Notes: generated from the letters alone by a model not told the origin. Shown: positions 1 through 19,810, numbered from the stretch's first letter. The stretch: 64,000 nucleotides of DNA from Bordetella sp. LUAb4 (GCF_021325795.1 NZ_JAHPZX010000010.1:124001-188000); one strand, 5' to 3'. Numbers and translations are program-made.

Positions 1-242
1 AGGCCCAGGCGCTGGGCCGGCCGGTGGTCGCGGCCGATCTGCCCGTGCTGCGCGATGAGTTCGGCGAGCAGCCGGCGGGCTGGTTCTTCAAGGCCGGTGA
101 TGCCGCCGATCTGGCGAAAACCTTGGGCCGGGCTTTGAGCGACCGCGCGGCGCTGGCGGCGGCTGGCGCGCGGGCCCGGCAATACGCCGTCGCGCACCGC
201 AGCTGGAGCGCCTACATCAAAGACGTCTTACCTGGTGTTTGA
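1..242 (+). CDS. Glycosyltransferase, C-terminal end only (partial at left edge)
   Basis: The reading frame is open from base 3 and ends at the TGA at 240-242, so only the last 79 or so residues are visible. They contain the motif GRPVVAADLPVLRDE followed by GWFF and an alternating helical tail, as in the C-terminal nucleotide-sugar-binding half of GT-B (GT4-type) enzymes, where a conserved glutamate/aspartate region contacts the donor. The substrate cannot be read from this fragment. It lies 30 bases upstream of another glycosyltransferase on the same strand, so it is probably the end of a longer glycan-synthesis operon that begins outside the window. Confidence 0.6.
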   Translation, partial: AQALGRPVVAADLPVLRDEFGEQPAGWFFKAGDAADLAKTLGRALSDRAALAAAGARARQYAVAHRSWSAYIKDVLPGV

Positions 243-272
243 AGACAGCATCAACCTGAAGCAGGAAACAGC

Positions 273-1358
273 ATGATCGGCGGATTGATAAGAACGGTCG
301 GATCGTTGGTGTACGACTATCCCGCGGTGGCACAGGATGTCCCTGGGGCGGGGGAATTCGGCCAGTTGAAAGTCGCGTTGGTCACTGATGCGTTCACAGC
401 GGACTGCCTGTCGATCGAGTGCCGGGTGCGCATCCTGACACCGGGCAATTATCGGGAAGTGATAGAAGAATGGAAGCCGGACCTGGTTTTCGTCGAATCG
501 GCCTTCCATGGCGCGGACGGCAGTTGGCGCTATCGCCTGGCCAGGCAACCGGCGTGGTTGCGCATCGGACCACCCAAGGTGATCCTGCGGCTGGTCGAAC
601 TGGCGCGGGCGCGCGGCGTGCCCACGGTGTTTTGGAACAAGGATGACGGCGCCTTCTTCGATGACTTCATCGAAACGGCACAAGTCTTTGATTACGTGTT
701 CACCACCGATCAGGACCGGGTGGCCGATTATCGGCGGCGCGTGCCGGCCCATGTGCCGGTCCACACACTGAGCATGCCGTATCAGCCGGCCTATCATCAT
801 TTCACCGGTTTTCACTTCGAGCTGCGGGAAGCCTGCTTCACCGGCAGCTACTACCGCCGTATCCTGAGCGAGCGCCGGCGCTTCCTGGACATGATTTTCG
901 GCGCTTGCGCGGCGGCGACGTTGCCGCTCAATGTGTACGACCGCAATCATGACCGCTTGTCGCGATCATTCGAATTCGAGTATCCGCGGCATGCCCAGTT
1001 GCGCATCCATGAAATGGTGCCGCACAGGCGCACGGCCGATATCTACAAGCAGCACGTGATTTCGCTGAACGTGAATTCGGTGACCGCGTCGGCCACGATG
1101 TATTCGCGCCGCCTGTTGGAAATCCTGGCTTGTGGCGGCATCGCCGTGACCAATCCCAGCCTGGCCGTGGCGCGCGATTTTCGCGACTTCTGCCATGTGG
1201 TGGACTCCACGGAGCAAGCCCGCGAGCTGTTCGCCAGGCTGCGTCACGGCCCCGCCGCGGACGATCTGGCACGCGCCGAGGCGGGGGCCGCCTATGTGAA
1301 GCAGCATCACACGTGGGCCCATCGCCTGAGGGATGTCTGCTCGGTCGTGAAAGGCTGA
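273..1358 (+). CDS. CgeB-like glycosyltransferase family protein
   Basis: 361 residues, ATG preceded by an AGGAAAC ribosome-binding site. The N-terminal half has a Rossmann-like pattern with VFWNKDDGAFFDDF and YVFTTDQDRV. The C-terminal half has ISLNVNSVTASATMYSRR, then LLEILACGGIAVTNPS, typical of the CgeB/YkvP-type GT-B proteins in which the conserved R-x2-E-x3-C-G segment lies near the donor site. No signal peptide is seen, so it is probably cytoplasmic. It stands between a GT-B fragment and a membrane GT2 enzyme and probably adds a sugar in the same pathway. Donor and acceptor are unknown. Confidence 0.7.
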   Translation: MIGGLIRTVGSLVYDYPAVAQDVPGAGEFGQLKVALVTDAFTADCLSIECRVRILTPGNYREVIEEWKPDLVFVESAFHGADGSWRYRLARQPAWLRIGPPKVILRLVELARARGVPTVFWNKDDGAFFDDFIETAQVFDYVFTTDQDRVADYRRRVPAHVPVHTLSMPYQPAYHHFTGFHFELREACFTGSYYRRILSERRRFLDMIFGACAAATLPLNVYDRNHDRLSRSFEFEYPRHAQLRIHEMVPHRRTADIYKQHVISLNVNSVTASATMYSRRLLEILACGGIAVTNPSLAVARDFRDFCHVVDSTEQARELFARLRHGPAADDLARAEAGAAYVKQHHTWAHRLRDVCSVVKG

Positions 1359-1367
1359 GCCGCGACG

Positions 1368-11980
<10,613 letters not shown>

Positions 11981-12491
11981 AAAACTGTCCTTACAGCGTT
12001 ACGTCTGGTTCATGCCGCAAGCGTGTTTGGCAAGGGCGCTTTCGATCGGGCTGGGTTATAGGTGTGCCACTTTACTTGGAGGTTTGGAGAAGTTGAATTG
12101 ACGTTTCAATTGATACTCCGGCGCGGAAAAAACGTAATCTCCGGGTGGGCCATGTGACGTGCCTGGTGCACGTGGATGTCTCGAGGTTTTTGAATATCGC
12201 GGTTGCCGCGTTACGTATGTGCGGGCGAAGTGCTTTGGGGGAGTGGCATCGTAAGTGGCGCAGAGCAAGCTTTGCCTTGCTTCCTCCTCGGCTGCCTTGC
12301 CTGCCTTGCGTTTCCGTCGACCTATCCGCGCGCAAGCGCAGGCGAGACTATCGACCTCCGTGCGCGGCTATCAGAGCCCTGTTACCGTAATCATCGAATC
12401 GGGCCACGTTGGACAAGCGCAAAAAAGTATGTATAATTCGGCCTCTCAGCAGTTGCAGCGCGGTACGAAGTGCCTAGCGATGTAGCGTGCC
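11981..12491. other. Intergenic region upstream of the PKS gene and tRNA-Lys
   Basis: About 510 bases with no convincing gene: the small open frames here lack ribosome-binding sites and family features. It must hold the leftward PKS promoter, although I could not pick out clear -35/-10 boxes for it. The rightward tRNA promoter lies at 12409-12437. Confidence 0.5.
12409..12437 (+). promoter_or_regulatory. Sigma-70 promoter of tRNA-Lys
   Basis: TTGGAC (12409-12414), a 17-base spacer rich in A, then a perfect TATAAT (12432-12437). Transcription should start near 12444, about 48 bases before the mature tRNA. Confidence 0.8.
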
Positions 12492-12567
12492 GGGCTGTTA
12501 GCTCAGTTGGTAGAGCAGCGGACTCTTAATCCGTAGGTCGAGTGTTCGAGCCACTCACAGCCCACCA
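12492..12567 (+). tRNA. tRNA-Lys (anticodon CTT)
   Basis: A 76-base cloverleaf with acceptor arms GGGCTGT and ACAGCCC, a D-arm containing AGCTCAGTTGGTAGAGC, anticodon loop CTCTTAA with CTT at the centre, T-arm GAGTG/CACTC around TTCGAGC, discriminator A and an encoded CCA. CTT reads the lysine codon AAG. The gene has its own promoter and is followed by a terminator hairpin. Confidence 0.95.
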
Positions 12568-12595
12568 GAATTCTTCTTGTTAGATCAAGCGCATA

Positions 12596-12622
12596 ACGCC
12601 ACTCCTTCGGGGTGGCGTTTTT
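12596..12622 (+). terminator. Rho-independent terminator after tRNA-Lys
   Basis: A ten-pair stem ACGCCACTCC / GGGGTGGCGT (one G-T pair) around a three-base loop, followed directly by five T residues. It lies about 30 bases beyond the tRNA 3' end. Confidence 0.85.
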
Positions 12623-12733
12623 CGTTGGCGGACGAAATTGACCAAGACTTGACCGTGTTGGCGTAGGCCGCCATTACTTGAAAGCGAATTCTGCCCTCGC
12701 GCTCGTGGCGCACTTCAGGGCCGTCGATCTCGC

Positions 12734-13201
12734 ATGCTACGCTGTCCCGAGCCGTCGCTGGTCGATCACTTCACCGCCGGCAAGACGGCTGACGACCGCA
12801 ATATGCCCAGCGCTGCGCTAGGCATACTGGCGGCACTTCTGCCCGCATTGCTGATGCTCGTGCACGCGCTGGCCGAGGTCTTGCTGCCCAAGGGGTCGGC
12901 CGTGCTGCATATGGCGGGGTTCCTGGGCAACCCGGTTATCGCGATGCTGCTGGGCGTGCTGTTTGCCTCCGTTGCGCTGGTGTTGGTCCGCGGTGGCGAT
13001 GCCGAAAAATTGCGTGACGCGCTGGCGGGAAGCCTCAAGCCGATCACGGGCATCGTGATGATCATTGCGGGGGGCGGCGCATTCCAGCAGATTCTTACCA
13101 GCGCGAAAGTCGGGGATGCAATTGTGCACGTGACGCAGCAGTTCGCCTTTCCGCCACTGGTGCTGGGTTGGCTGATCGCCATGCTGCCCCACCTGGGCTG
13201 A
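12734..13201 (+). pseudogene. Remnant of a GntP-family gluconate permease
   Basis: A 155-codon frame whose residues from about 28 onward match the middle of GntP/GntT gluconate:H+ symporters: a membrane stretch LGILAALLPALLMLVHAL, then AEVLLPKG, FLGNPVIAMLLGVL, IIAGGGAFQQIL and a final PLVLGWLIAMLP. The family is normally about 440-450 residues. Both the N-terminal spans and everything after this point (the conserved GSATVA region and later helices) are missing, and the frame stops at TGA. It is therefore a decayed internal fragment, not a working transporter. Its place about 110 bases beyond the tRNA-Lys terminator suggests a past rearrangement beside the tRNA. Confidence 0.7.
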
Positions 13202-13213
13202 TCCGGTACGCGC

Positions 13214-13247
13214 GGCCCTCATCGCTCGAAAACGAGCGCAGGGGGCC
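13214..13247. terminator. Strong GC-rich hairpin downstream of the quinone oxidoreductase operon
   Basis: Arms GGCCCTC-AT-CGCTCG and CGAGCG-CA-GGGGGCC around an AAAA loop, 13 pairs with a two-base internal mismatch. It lies between the ends of two converging units. There is no T-tract on either strand, so termination is plausible but not certain. Confidence 0.4.
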
Positions 13248-13273
13248 GACCGGGTTACCGACCTGGCTTGCCT

Positions 13274-14287
13274 TCAAATAAAGGCCACCGCCTTGCCCAC
13301 CTGTTCGCGCGCTTCGATGCGTTCGTGTCCTTTGGGGATCTCTTCGAACGCATACCGGTCTGTGATCTCGATTTTCAGGTTGCCGTCCAGGATCGCGCCG
13401 AAGATATCGTCGGCGCGTTCCTGGACGGTGGTGGCGTCGGCCATGTGATCCGCCAGCCGCGGCCGCGTAAGGAACAGTGAGCCCGCTTCGCCCAACTCGT
13501 AAGGGTCCAGGTCCTTCACTGAGCCGGATACATTGCCGTAGTTGATGACCAGCCCGCGTTTGCGTGTCGCCCGCATGCTGTCGCGCAGCGTCGCCTTGCC
13601 CAGCGAGTCGAACACGACGTCGACCCCGCGCCCCGAGGTCGACGCCCGCACCCGGTCCGCGAAGCCGCCGTCGTCGTAAGGCAGCACCACGTCGGCGCCG
13701 CGTGCCAGCGCCACGGCCCGCTTTTCCTCCGAGCTTGCCGTTGCATACACGGTGACGCCTTTGCGCTTGGCCATCTGGATCAACAGCTGCCCGATGCTAC
13801 CGGACGCCGCATGCACCAGGCAGCTGGCGCCGGCATCCAGCGCCGCCACGTCGTTCAGCAGATAGTGCGCGGTACAGCCCTGGAACATGGCCGATGCGGC
13901 GGTATCGAAGTCGATTTCGTCAGGCAGCACCGCCGCCAGCCGTGCCGGAATCGCCGCATACTGCGCGAAGCTTCCCCACGCGATGCACCAGGCGACGCGC
14001 TGGCCAATGGCTGGACGCGTCACTCCCGGCCCCGTCGCCACCACGACACCCGCGCCTTCCATTCCCAGCGTGCAGGGAATGCGGACGGGGTAGGTGCGCG
14101 AATCAGCGTACTTGCCCTGCCGCGTATGAATGTCCATGAAGTTCACCCCCGCGCACACCACCTGCACAAGTACCTCGCCCTCGCGCGGTACCGGCACCGG
14201 CGCATCGTCGCGCATCCGCACGACCTCCGGCCCACCGTAGCGCTCTATTGTCATCGCCCGCATCGTTTCAACCATTTTCGCCTCCAC
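13274..14287 (-). CDS. NADPH:quinone oxidoreductase (zinc-less MDR family)
   Basis: 337 residues. A GroES-like N-terminal domain (YGGPEVV, VCAGVNFMDIHTRQGKY, LGMEGAGVV) is followed by a Rossmann domain with SGSIGQLLIQMAKRKG in place of the usual GGVG, and a C-terminal IPKGHERIEAREQVGKAV that matches quinone oxidoreductases. The structural-zinc cysteines of alcohol dehydrogenases are absent. The enzyme is expected to reduce quinones or enones with NADPH in the cytoplasm. It is the last gene of an operon after the PrpD gene (8-base gap) and the Bug gene, so it may act on an unsaturated product of that pathway. The exact substrate is unknown. Confidence 0.85.
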   Translation of the reverse strand: MEAKMVETMRAMTIERYGGPEVVRMRDDAPVPVPREGEVLVQVVCAGVNFMDIHTRQGKYADSRTYPVRIPCTLGMEGAGVVVATGPGVTRPAIGQRVAWCIAWGSFAQYAAIPARLAAVLPDEIDFDTAASAMFQGCTAHYLLNDVAALDAGASCLVHAASGSIGQLLIQMAKRKGVTVYATASSEEKRAVALARGADVVLPYDDGGFADRVRASTSGRGVDVVFDSLGKATLRDSMRATRKRGLVINYGNVSGSVKDLDPYELGEAGSLFLTRPRLADHMADATTVQERADDIFGAILDGNLKIEITDRYAFEEIPKGHERIEAREQVGKAVAFI

Positions 14288-14295
14288 TCCACGCC

Positions 14296-15759
14296 CTAGA
14301 GTAGCGCGACCAGTGCTTCGATATCGGGCAGCGACTCCAGTCCACCGACGAGTTCGACGATGCGATGGGCGGCGTCGCCAGGGATTCGCTGCGCGACATT
14401 GAGGAAGAATTTCTCCTCGACCTCCGCGGGCGTCACGGGGCTTTCGGGGCTGCCCCGGCGCGCCCAGGCATCATGTTCCAGCACCGCGCCTGACCGCGTG
14501 AACACCTTCACCGTGGCGGCATGCCGGAACGCCGGACCGCGCGACTCGATGCGTTCGTCCTCGAAGGCATGAATGCGGCTGCTGAAGTCCAGCACAGCGG
14601 GATCGGCGATGCGCGCCTCGATGTAATCGTCGGCGCCGAGTCTGCCGCGCAAGGCAAGCACGCTCAGCCCGTAGAACAGGTTCATCTGCGCCGCCGTGAC
14701 GCCGGCCGGCTTGTAGGGCCAGGCGACGTGCACATAGGTCATGCGCCCGCAACCGACTTCGATCCGCTCGATATCGTCCGCCTTCAGCTCGTGCTTGACC
14801 TGCAGGTAGCGATAGGCGTCCAGGGCCGCGTGCATGCTGGTCACGTTGGGGTACATCTTGAAGCCGACCTTGCCGGCCTCCCAATCCTCGCCCAGGCCTT
14901 CCGTCAGCCGGTTGATGCGGTAGTCGCGCGCGAAAGCGCTGAGATAGCCGCCATACTCGGCCTCGAGGATGTTCTCGATGCCGGTGAAGCCGCGCTGGGC
15001 CAGCAAGGCCGCCTGCAGACCGGCCTGTGCCGCGCGGCCGCCATGCAGGCGCTTGACCATCGCGCCCTCCTGCGCGGCCATGAGGCCGGCACCCAGTGAG
15101 CCCGCGATGCCCAGCGCGTGCTGCATCGCCGTCCCATCCAGGCCCAGCAGGCGTCCCGCTGTCGCGGCGGCCACGAAGGGCCCCGTGACGCCCTGCGGAT
15201 GAAAGCCGTTGAGGAACAGCGCGGTCGTCGCGGCGTTGCCGGCGCGAGTGCCCACTTCGTACCCGGCCACGATGGCGGTCAGCACGTCGCGGCCGTTGCA
15301 GCCAGGAAACGCCTGCGCCAGAGCAAAGGCAACGGGCACCGCCAGCGAGTTGGGGTGGAGGATGGATTCCTTGTGGATGTCGTCCATTTCAAAGGCATGG
15401 CCGGCGGTGCCATTCACCAGCACGGCCTGCGACACCGAGGTGCGCGCGGCCGCGCCGCCGCCGTGCCCCCACAACGTGGCGGCGCTGTTGCCGCCTTCCG
15501 CCAGCACCATGTCCGCCACGTACCGCGTCCAAGGCAGCTGCGCGCCTTGCAGGCAGACACCGATGCCGTCCAACACGTGCAGGCGGATCTGCGCGATCAG
15601 GTCAGTCGGCAGGTCCTCGTATTGCAATCCTGCCGCGAATTCCGCCAGGCGTCGCGTGGGCCCGTCCGCCTGCGCTTGATCCAGGGGCTGCGCGTGTGCC
15701 GTTTGTGGCGGACGCGCCTGCGGTCCTTGGGACTTCGAAGTATTTGCTACCTTGTCCAT
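14296..15759 (-). CDS. MmgE/PrpD family dehydratase
   Basis: 487 residues, near the usual family length. PrpD-type features include HVLDGIGVCLQGA, LVNGTAGHAFEMDDIHKESILHPN, the HPQGVTGPFVAAATAGRLLGL segment and the C-terminal domain with KMYPNVTSMHAALDA. PrpD dehydrates 2-methylcitrate in propionate use, but many paralogues act on other hydroxy acids (for example iminodisuccinate epimerase and cis-aconitate decarboxylase relatives). No prpB or prpC lies nearby; instead it sits between a Bug solute-binding protein and a quinone oxidoreductase, so a different imported hydroxy acid is more likely. Its start is five bases after the Bug stop codon, indicating co-translation. Confidence 0.8.
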   Translation of the reverse strand: MDKVANTSKSQGPQARPPQTAHAQPLDQAQADGPTRRLAEFAAGLQYEDLPTDLIAQIRLHVLDGIGVCLQGAQLPWTRYVADMVLAEGGNSAATLWGHGGGAAARTSVSQAVLVNGTAGHAFEMDDIHKESILHPNSLAVPVAFALAQAFPGCNGRDVLTAIVAGYEVGTRAGNAATTALFLNGFHPQGVTGPFVAAATAGRLLGLDGTAMQHALGIAGSLGAGLMAAQEGAMVKRLHGGRAAQAGLQAALLAQRGFTGIENILEAEYGGYLSAFARDYRINRLTEGLGEDWEAGKVGFKMYPNVTSMHAALDAYRYLQVKHELKADDIERIEVGCGRMTYVHVAWPYKPAGVTAAQMNLFYGLSVLALRGRLGADDYIEARIADPAVLDFSSRIHAFEDERIESRGPAFRHAATVKVFTRSGAVLEHDAWARRGSPESPVTPAEVEEKFFLNVAQRIPGDAAHRIVELVGGLESLPDIEALVALL

Positions 15760-15764
15760 ATCTC

Positions 15765-16856
15765 TTACTCGGGTTTGATGTCCGCCGCGGCCACTGCCTG
15801 CTGCCAGCGTCGGGTTTCGGTTTCGATGAACTTGCCCAGCCCTGCCGCCTCGACGGGCAGCAGATCGTGCGCGGCGGCCGTCAGCGACTGCTGCACGACC
15901 TGGGATTGCGCGGCCTGGGCGAATGCGGCGGATAGCGTCGACACCACGGCCGCCGGCGTGCCGCGCGGCGCCAGCACCGCATTCCAGGCATAGACCTGGA
16001 AGTCCGGCACGCCCTGCTCGGCAACGGTCTTGAGGTCCGGCATCGCGGGATAGCGGTCCAGCGTGGACACGGCGATGGCCCGCACCTTGCCGGCATTGAC
16101 CAGCGGCAGCAGCGCGCCGCCGGAATCGAACACGATCTGCACGTCGCCGCCGATCAGGCCATTGAGCGCGGCGGGCGAGCCTTTATATGGCACGTGGTAC
16201 GCGTCAAGGCCGGTCGCGGACTTCAGCATCTCCATGGCCAAGTGGGAGGTTATGCCGATGCCGCCCGAGCCGAAGCGCAGGGTGCCGGGGTGCGCCTTGG
16301 CGTATGAAAGCAACTCAGGCAGGCTGTGCACAGGCAGGTCCTTGTTGACCACAAGAAAAAGGCGTCCGCGCGCAATCGGCGCCACGGGCGTGAAGTCCCT
16401 GGCCGTGTCGTAGCTCAAGTGTGCGTACAAGCCTGGGTTGATCACCATCTGGCCCGACGTGCCGAACAACAGCGTGTAGCCGTCGGGATCCGCCCCCTTC
16501 ACGACCTGCGCGGCGACGATGCCGTTGGCGCCCGCCTTGTTGTCCACGATGACGGGCGTCTTCAGGATGTCGTTCAGCGCCACGGCATAGGCCCGCGCAA
16601 TTGCATCGCTGGTCTGGCCCGGCGGGAATCCCACTACCATCCGGATCGGGCGCGCAGGGAAGTTTTCCGCGGCTCGGGCCTGGGGCGCCAACCAAGGCGC
16701 GGCCCCCAGCAGCGCGGACCCCGCGGCTGCCTGCAGGAAAGCGCGCCTGCGGTGGTCCGCCGGACGGGCGGCAACGCTGGCGAGGGTTGCGCAGCTATCC
16801 CCTGGCGAGCCAGGCGGCGTGCATTGCGCCGTACCACCGGTCGTGTACTTGCTCAT
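15765..16856 (-). CDS. Bug/TctC-family periplasmic solute-binding protein
   Basis: 363 residues. An n-region of about 37 residues leads to the Tat-like motif RRAFLQ and a hydrophobic stretch ending APQARA, then the family start FPARPIRMVVGFPPGQTSDAIAR. The mature part shows VDNKAGANGIVAAQVV, DGYTLLFGTSG and FTPVAPIARG. Bug proteins bind carboxylates, keto acids or amides in the periplasm and feed a tripartite tricarboxylate transporter, whose membrane subunits are not in the window. A strong AGAGGAGA site supports the start. It is the first gene of the operon with PrpD and the oxidoreductase, and a LysR regulator is divergent. Confidence 0.9.
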   Translation of the reverse strand: MSKYTTGGTAQCTPPGSPGDSCATLASVAARPADHRRRAFLQAAAGSALLGAAPWLAPQARAAENFPARPIRMVVGFPPGQTSDAIARAYAVALNDILKTPVIVDNKAGANGIVAAQVVKGADPDGYTLLFGTSGQMVINPGLYAHLSYDTARDFTPVAPIARGRLFLVVNKDLPVHSLPELLSYAKAHPGTLRFGSGGIGITSHLAMEMLKSATGLDAYHVPYKGSPAALNGLIGGDVQIVFDSGGALLPLVNAGKVRAIAVSTLDRYPAMPDLKTVAEQGVPDFQVYAWNAVLAPRGTPAAVVSTLSAAFAQAAQSQVVQQSLTAAAHDLLPVEAAGLGKFIETETRRWQQAVAAADIKPE

Positions 16857-16947
16857 TGCTGTCTCCTCTTATGACCGAGAGGCAGTCTAGACACGCTCCT
16901 GCTGTGTGTCTAATATATTGAACACCCATTCGCAATACAAAACTTGT

Positions 16948-17838
16948 ATGGACCTGCGTCGCTTGCGCTATTTCCTCATCGTGGCTGAAGAGCTCCACTT
17001 CACGCGTGCCGCGCAGCGTATCGGCATTGCGCAGCCACCGCTGACTTACCAGATAAAAATGCTGGAACGCGAGCTGGGTGTCAGCCTGTTCGACCGGCAG
17101 CCCGGGCATATCCGGTTGACCGAAGCGGGCGCCGTGCTGCTGGAAGATGCGCGCGACATCCTGGACCGCGTCGGGCAAGCGGCGGTCCGCTGCCAGCGCA
17201 GCGCGCAGGGGCTGATCGGGCGCATAGGTGTCGGGTTCACGGAATCGGCATCGTTCTGCGTGGAGGTGACCACGGCGCTGCACCGCTACCGCGACCGTTA
17301 TCCGCGGATAGAGATGACGCTCGAAGAAAACCGGTCCGTGCCGTTGGTGCAGTCGCTGCGCCAAGGCCGCATCGATCTCGCCTTCGTGCGCCTGCCCATA
17401 GGCATGGATGACGACGTGCATTTCAGGCTGATCTCCACCGAACCCATGGTGGTTGCGCTGCCCCGCATGCATCGCCTCGCCCGGCGCAAAAGCCTGCGGC
17501 TACACGAACTGCGCGACGAGCCTTTTCTGCTATATCCGCGTGCCACCCGCTTCGGCCTGTCTGACACCATCGTGACCGCCTGTGAAAAGCGCGGCTTCAG
17601 TCCCCGGATCGTGCAGCAAGCCCCGCAGATATCCTCGACCATCAATCTGGTCGCCAGTTCATTGGGCATCACCATCGTACCGGCCTGCATGCAGCAGGCA
17701 CGCGTGGACCAGGTGCGCTACGTTCCCTTGAAAGACGACGATCTCAGCGCCAGCTTGGGTGTGGCCTTCCGCTCGGGGCCTTTGCCGCCCGCCGTGGCGA
17801 ACCTGCTGGCCATGGTGGCCGCTTCGCCTGGCTCGTAA
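16948..17838 (+). CDS. LysR-family transcriptional regulator
   Basis: 296 residues from ATG 16948 (MDLRRLRYF), the usual LysR start; the frame is open further upstream, but that would add 14 residues with no LysR character. The N-terminal winged helix-turn-helix includes EELHFTRAAQRIGIAQPPLTYQIKMLERELG in pieces, followed by the inducer-binding domain with RIGVGFTESA, RLPIGMDDDV and a GITIVPACM region. It is divergent from the Bug-PrpD-oxidoreductase operon, with a shared upstream stretch of about 90 bases, and probably activates that operon in response to its substrate. Confidence 0.9.
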   Translation: MDLRRLRYFLIVAEELHFTRAAQRIGIAQPPLTYQIKMLERELGVSLFDRQPGHIRLTEAGAVLLEDARDILDRVGQAAVRCQRSAQGLIGRIGVGFTESASFCVEVTTALHRYRDRYPRIEMTLEENRSVPLVQSLRQGRIDLAFVRLPIGMDDDVHFRLISTEPMVVALPRMHRLARRKSLRLHELRDEPFLLYPRATRFGLSDTIVTACEKRGFSPRIVQQAPQISSTINLVASSLGITIVPACMQQARVDQVRYVPLKDDDLSASLGVAFRSGPLPPAVANLLAMVAASPGS

Positions 17839-17986
17839 GTCTCCTGATGCTATGTCGAGATATGGGATCGGGTGCTGATGGACGTTCCTGTGCGCTTCCC
17901 TGCCCGAGGCCCGCATAGTCCGGCTATGAGGCAGAGAGTGCGACGTTATGAGCGAATCCTACCGCGTCGTTGACATCCTGGCGCTG

Positions 17987-19768
17987 TTAATGCGAATGCC
18001 GCGGATCGCCCCGCTGTTCGACCACCTTCAGATACAGCGTTGCCGGTTCCAGGCACATGCCGGTCGAGAGTTGCCCGGTCAGGCCGCGGAACAATTCCTG
18101 CCATGGCGTCTGTGGGGGTGGGATCTCGATCGTCGGTTCGCCTCGGCGTGCTTCCAGTTCAGCAGGCTCTACGGCCAACGTAACGGTGCGTGCGACGAGG
18201 TCCACACGTATGCGGTCGCCAGTGCGCAACAGGGCCAAGCCGCCGCCCACCGCCGCCTCGGGCGACATGTTCAAGATGGACGGGCTTGCCGAGGTGCCGC
18301 TTTGGCGCCCGTCGCCCATGCAGGGCAAGGAGTCCACGCCCTGGCGGATCAGGCTGGCGGGCGGCGCCATGTTCACCACCTCGGCGCCGCCAGGGTAGCC
18401 GACCGGACCCGCGCCGCGGATCACCAGGATGCAGCGCGCGTCGATGGCGAGCGCCGGATCATCGATGCGAGCGTGATAGTCCTCCGGTCCATCGAAGACA
18501 ACGGCGCGCGCCTCGAACGAATTTTCATGGCCGGGTTCGGATAGATAAGCCTTGCGGAAATCCTCGCCCACGACCGACATTTTCATGATCGCGCTGTCGA
18601 AGAAGTTGCCCGACAGCACGATGAAGCCGGCGCGTTCTTTCAGGGGCGCGGCGCATGTGCGGATCACGTCGCGGTCCGTGGTAACGGCCGGGCCGGCGAT
18701 GTCGGCCACGGTCTTGCCCGATACGGTCAGGCAGTCTCCATGCAGTCGTCCAGCCGCCAGCAGCTCATGCTGGACGGCCGGCACGCCGCCGGCGCGGTGG
18801 AAGTTCTCGCCCAGGTATTCTCCCGCCGGCACGCAGTTGACCAGCAAGGGCACGTCTTCGCCGCAGCGTTGCCAATCGTCCAGCGATAGATCGACGCCCA
18901 TGTGCCGCGCGATGGCGATAAGGTGCGGCGGGCAATTGGTGGATGCGCCCAGGGCGGACGCTACGACGATGGCGTTCTCGAACGCCTTGCGGGTCATGAT
19001 GTGCGACGGACGCACGTCCTGGCGCACCATTTCCACGATGCGCAGCCCCGTGGCGTACGCCATCTGGCCGCGTTCGCGGTATGGCGCGGGAATGCTGGCG
19101 CAGGTGGGCAGCGACATGCCCAGGGCCTCGGCCAGCGAATTCATCGAAAGCGCCGTGCCCATCGTATTGCAATGCCCCACCGATGGCGACGACGCGGTTG
19201 CCAGCGTCATGAAACCTTCGTAGTCGATCTTGCCGGCGGCCATCAAGTTGCGGGCATGCCAGATCACCGTACCAGACCCGACGCGCTTGCCTTCGTGCCA
19301 ACCGTCGAGCATGGGGCCGCCGGACAGCACGATGGCCGGGATGTCCACCGTGGCTGCCGCCATCAGACAGGCCGGCGTCGTCTTGTCACAGCCGGTGGTC
19401 AATACCACGCCGTCAATGGGATAACCATGAAGAATCTCCACCAGACCCAGGTAAGCCAGGTTTCGATCAAGCGCGGCGGTGGGGCGCCGGCCTTGCTCGG
19501 CCAGGGGATGCACTGGAAATTCCATGGGAATGCCGCCCGCGTCCCGTATCGCCGCCTTCGTACGCTGCGACAGTTCCAAGTGATGCCGGTTGCATGGTGC
19601 CAGGTCGCTGCCGGTCTGGGCAATGCCGATGATGGGGCGGCCAGACTGCAGCTCGCTGCGCGTCAGGCCATAGTTCAGATAACGTTCGACATAGATGGCC
19701 GTCATATCGGCGTGTGAAGGATCATCGAACCATTTCTGGCTACGCAAACGTCTTGCGGTATCGGACAC
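17987..19768 (-). CDS. IlvD/Edd-family dehydratase, probably sugar-acid (aldonate) dehydratase
   Basis: 593 residues starting at GTG behind an AGGAGA site. The three iron-sulfur cluster cysteines of the family are visible: Cys59 in DLAPCN, Cys127 in TTGCDKT and Cys200 in VGHCNTMG. The serine-containing GTSASPSILNMSPEAAVGG region corresponds to the active-site segment. Length and sequence pattern are closer to pentonate dehydratases such as L-arabinonate dehydratase than to the valine-pathway IlvD. It is the last gene of a TRAP-transporter operon controlled by a LacI-type regulator, so it should dehydrate the imported acid to a 2-keto-3-deoxy acid in the cytoplasm. The actual substrate is not decidable from sequence alone. 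Confidence 0.85.
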   Translation of the reverse strand: MSDTARRLRSQKWFDDPSHADMTAIYVERYLNYGLTRSELQSGRPIIGIAQTGSDLAPCNRHHLELSQRTKAAIRDAGGIPMEFPVHPLAEQGRRPTAALDRNLAYLGLVEILHGYPIDGVVLTTGCDKTTPACLMAAATVDIPAIVLSGGPMLDGWHEGKRVGSGTVIWHARNLMAAGKIDYEGFMTLATASSPSVGHCNTMGTALSMNSLAEALGMSLPTCASIPAPYRERGQMAYATGLRIVEMVRQDVRPSHIMTRKAFENAIVVASALGASTNCPPHLIAIARHMGVDLSLDDWQRCGEDVPLLVNCVPAGEYLGENFHRAGGVPAVQHELLAAGRLHGDCLTVSGKTVADIAGPAVTTDRDVIRTCAAPLKERAGFIVLSGNFFDSAIMKMSVVGEDFRKAYLSEPGHENSFEARAVVFDGPEDYHARIDDPALAIDARCILVIRGAGPVGYPGGAEVVNMAPPASLIRQGVDSLPCMGDGRQSGTSASPSILNMSPEAAVGGGLALLRTGDRIRVDLVARTVTLAVEPAELEARRGEPTIEIPPPQTPWQELFRGLTGQLSTGMCLEPATLYLKVVEQRGDPRHSH

Positions 19769-19810
19769 TGTGGATCTCCTGCTTTGCTTCGGCGCGTTTT
19801 TGCTCGGGCT

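Noticed and set aside
12145-12485. Small plus-strand open frames between the PKS gene and tRNA-Lys
   Set aside because: No ribosome-binding site, basic/cysteine-rich nonsense composition, and the tRNA promoter lies inside.
17839-17986. Short inverted repeat near 17908 (CATAG / CTATG) as a terminator
   Set aside because: Only five to eight pairs with mismatches and no T-tract; too weak to call.
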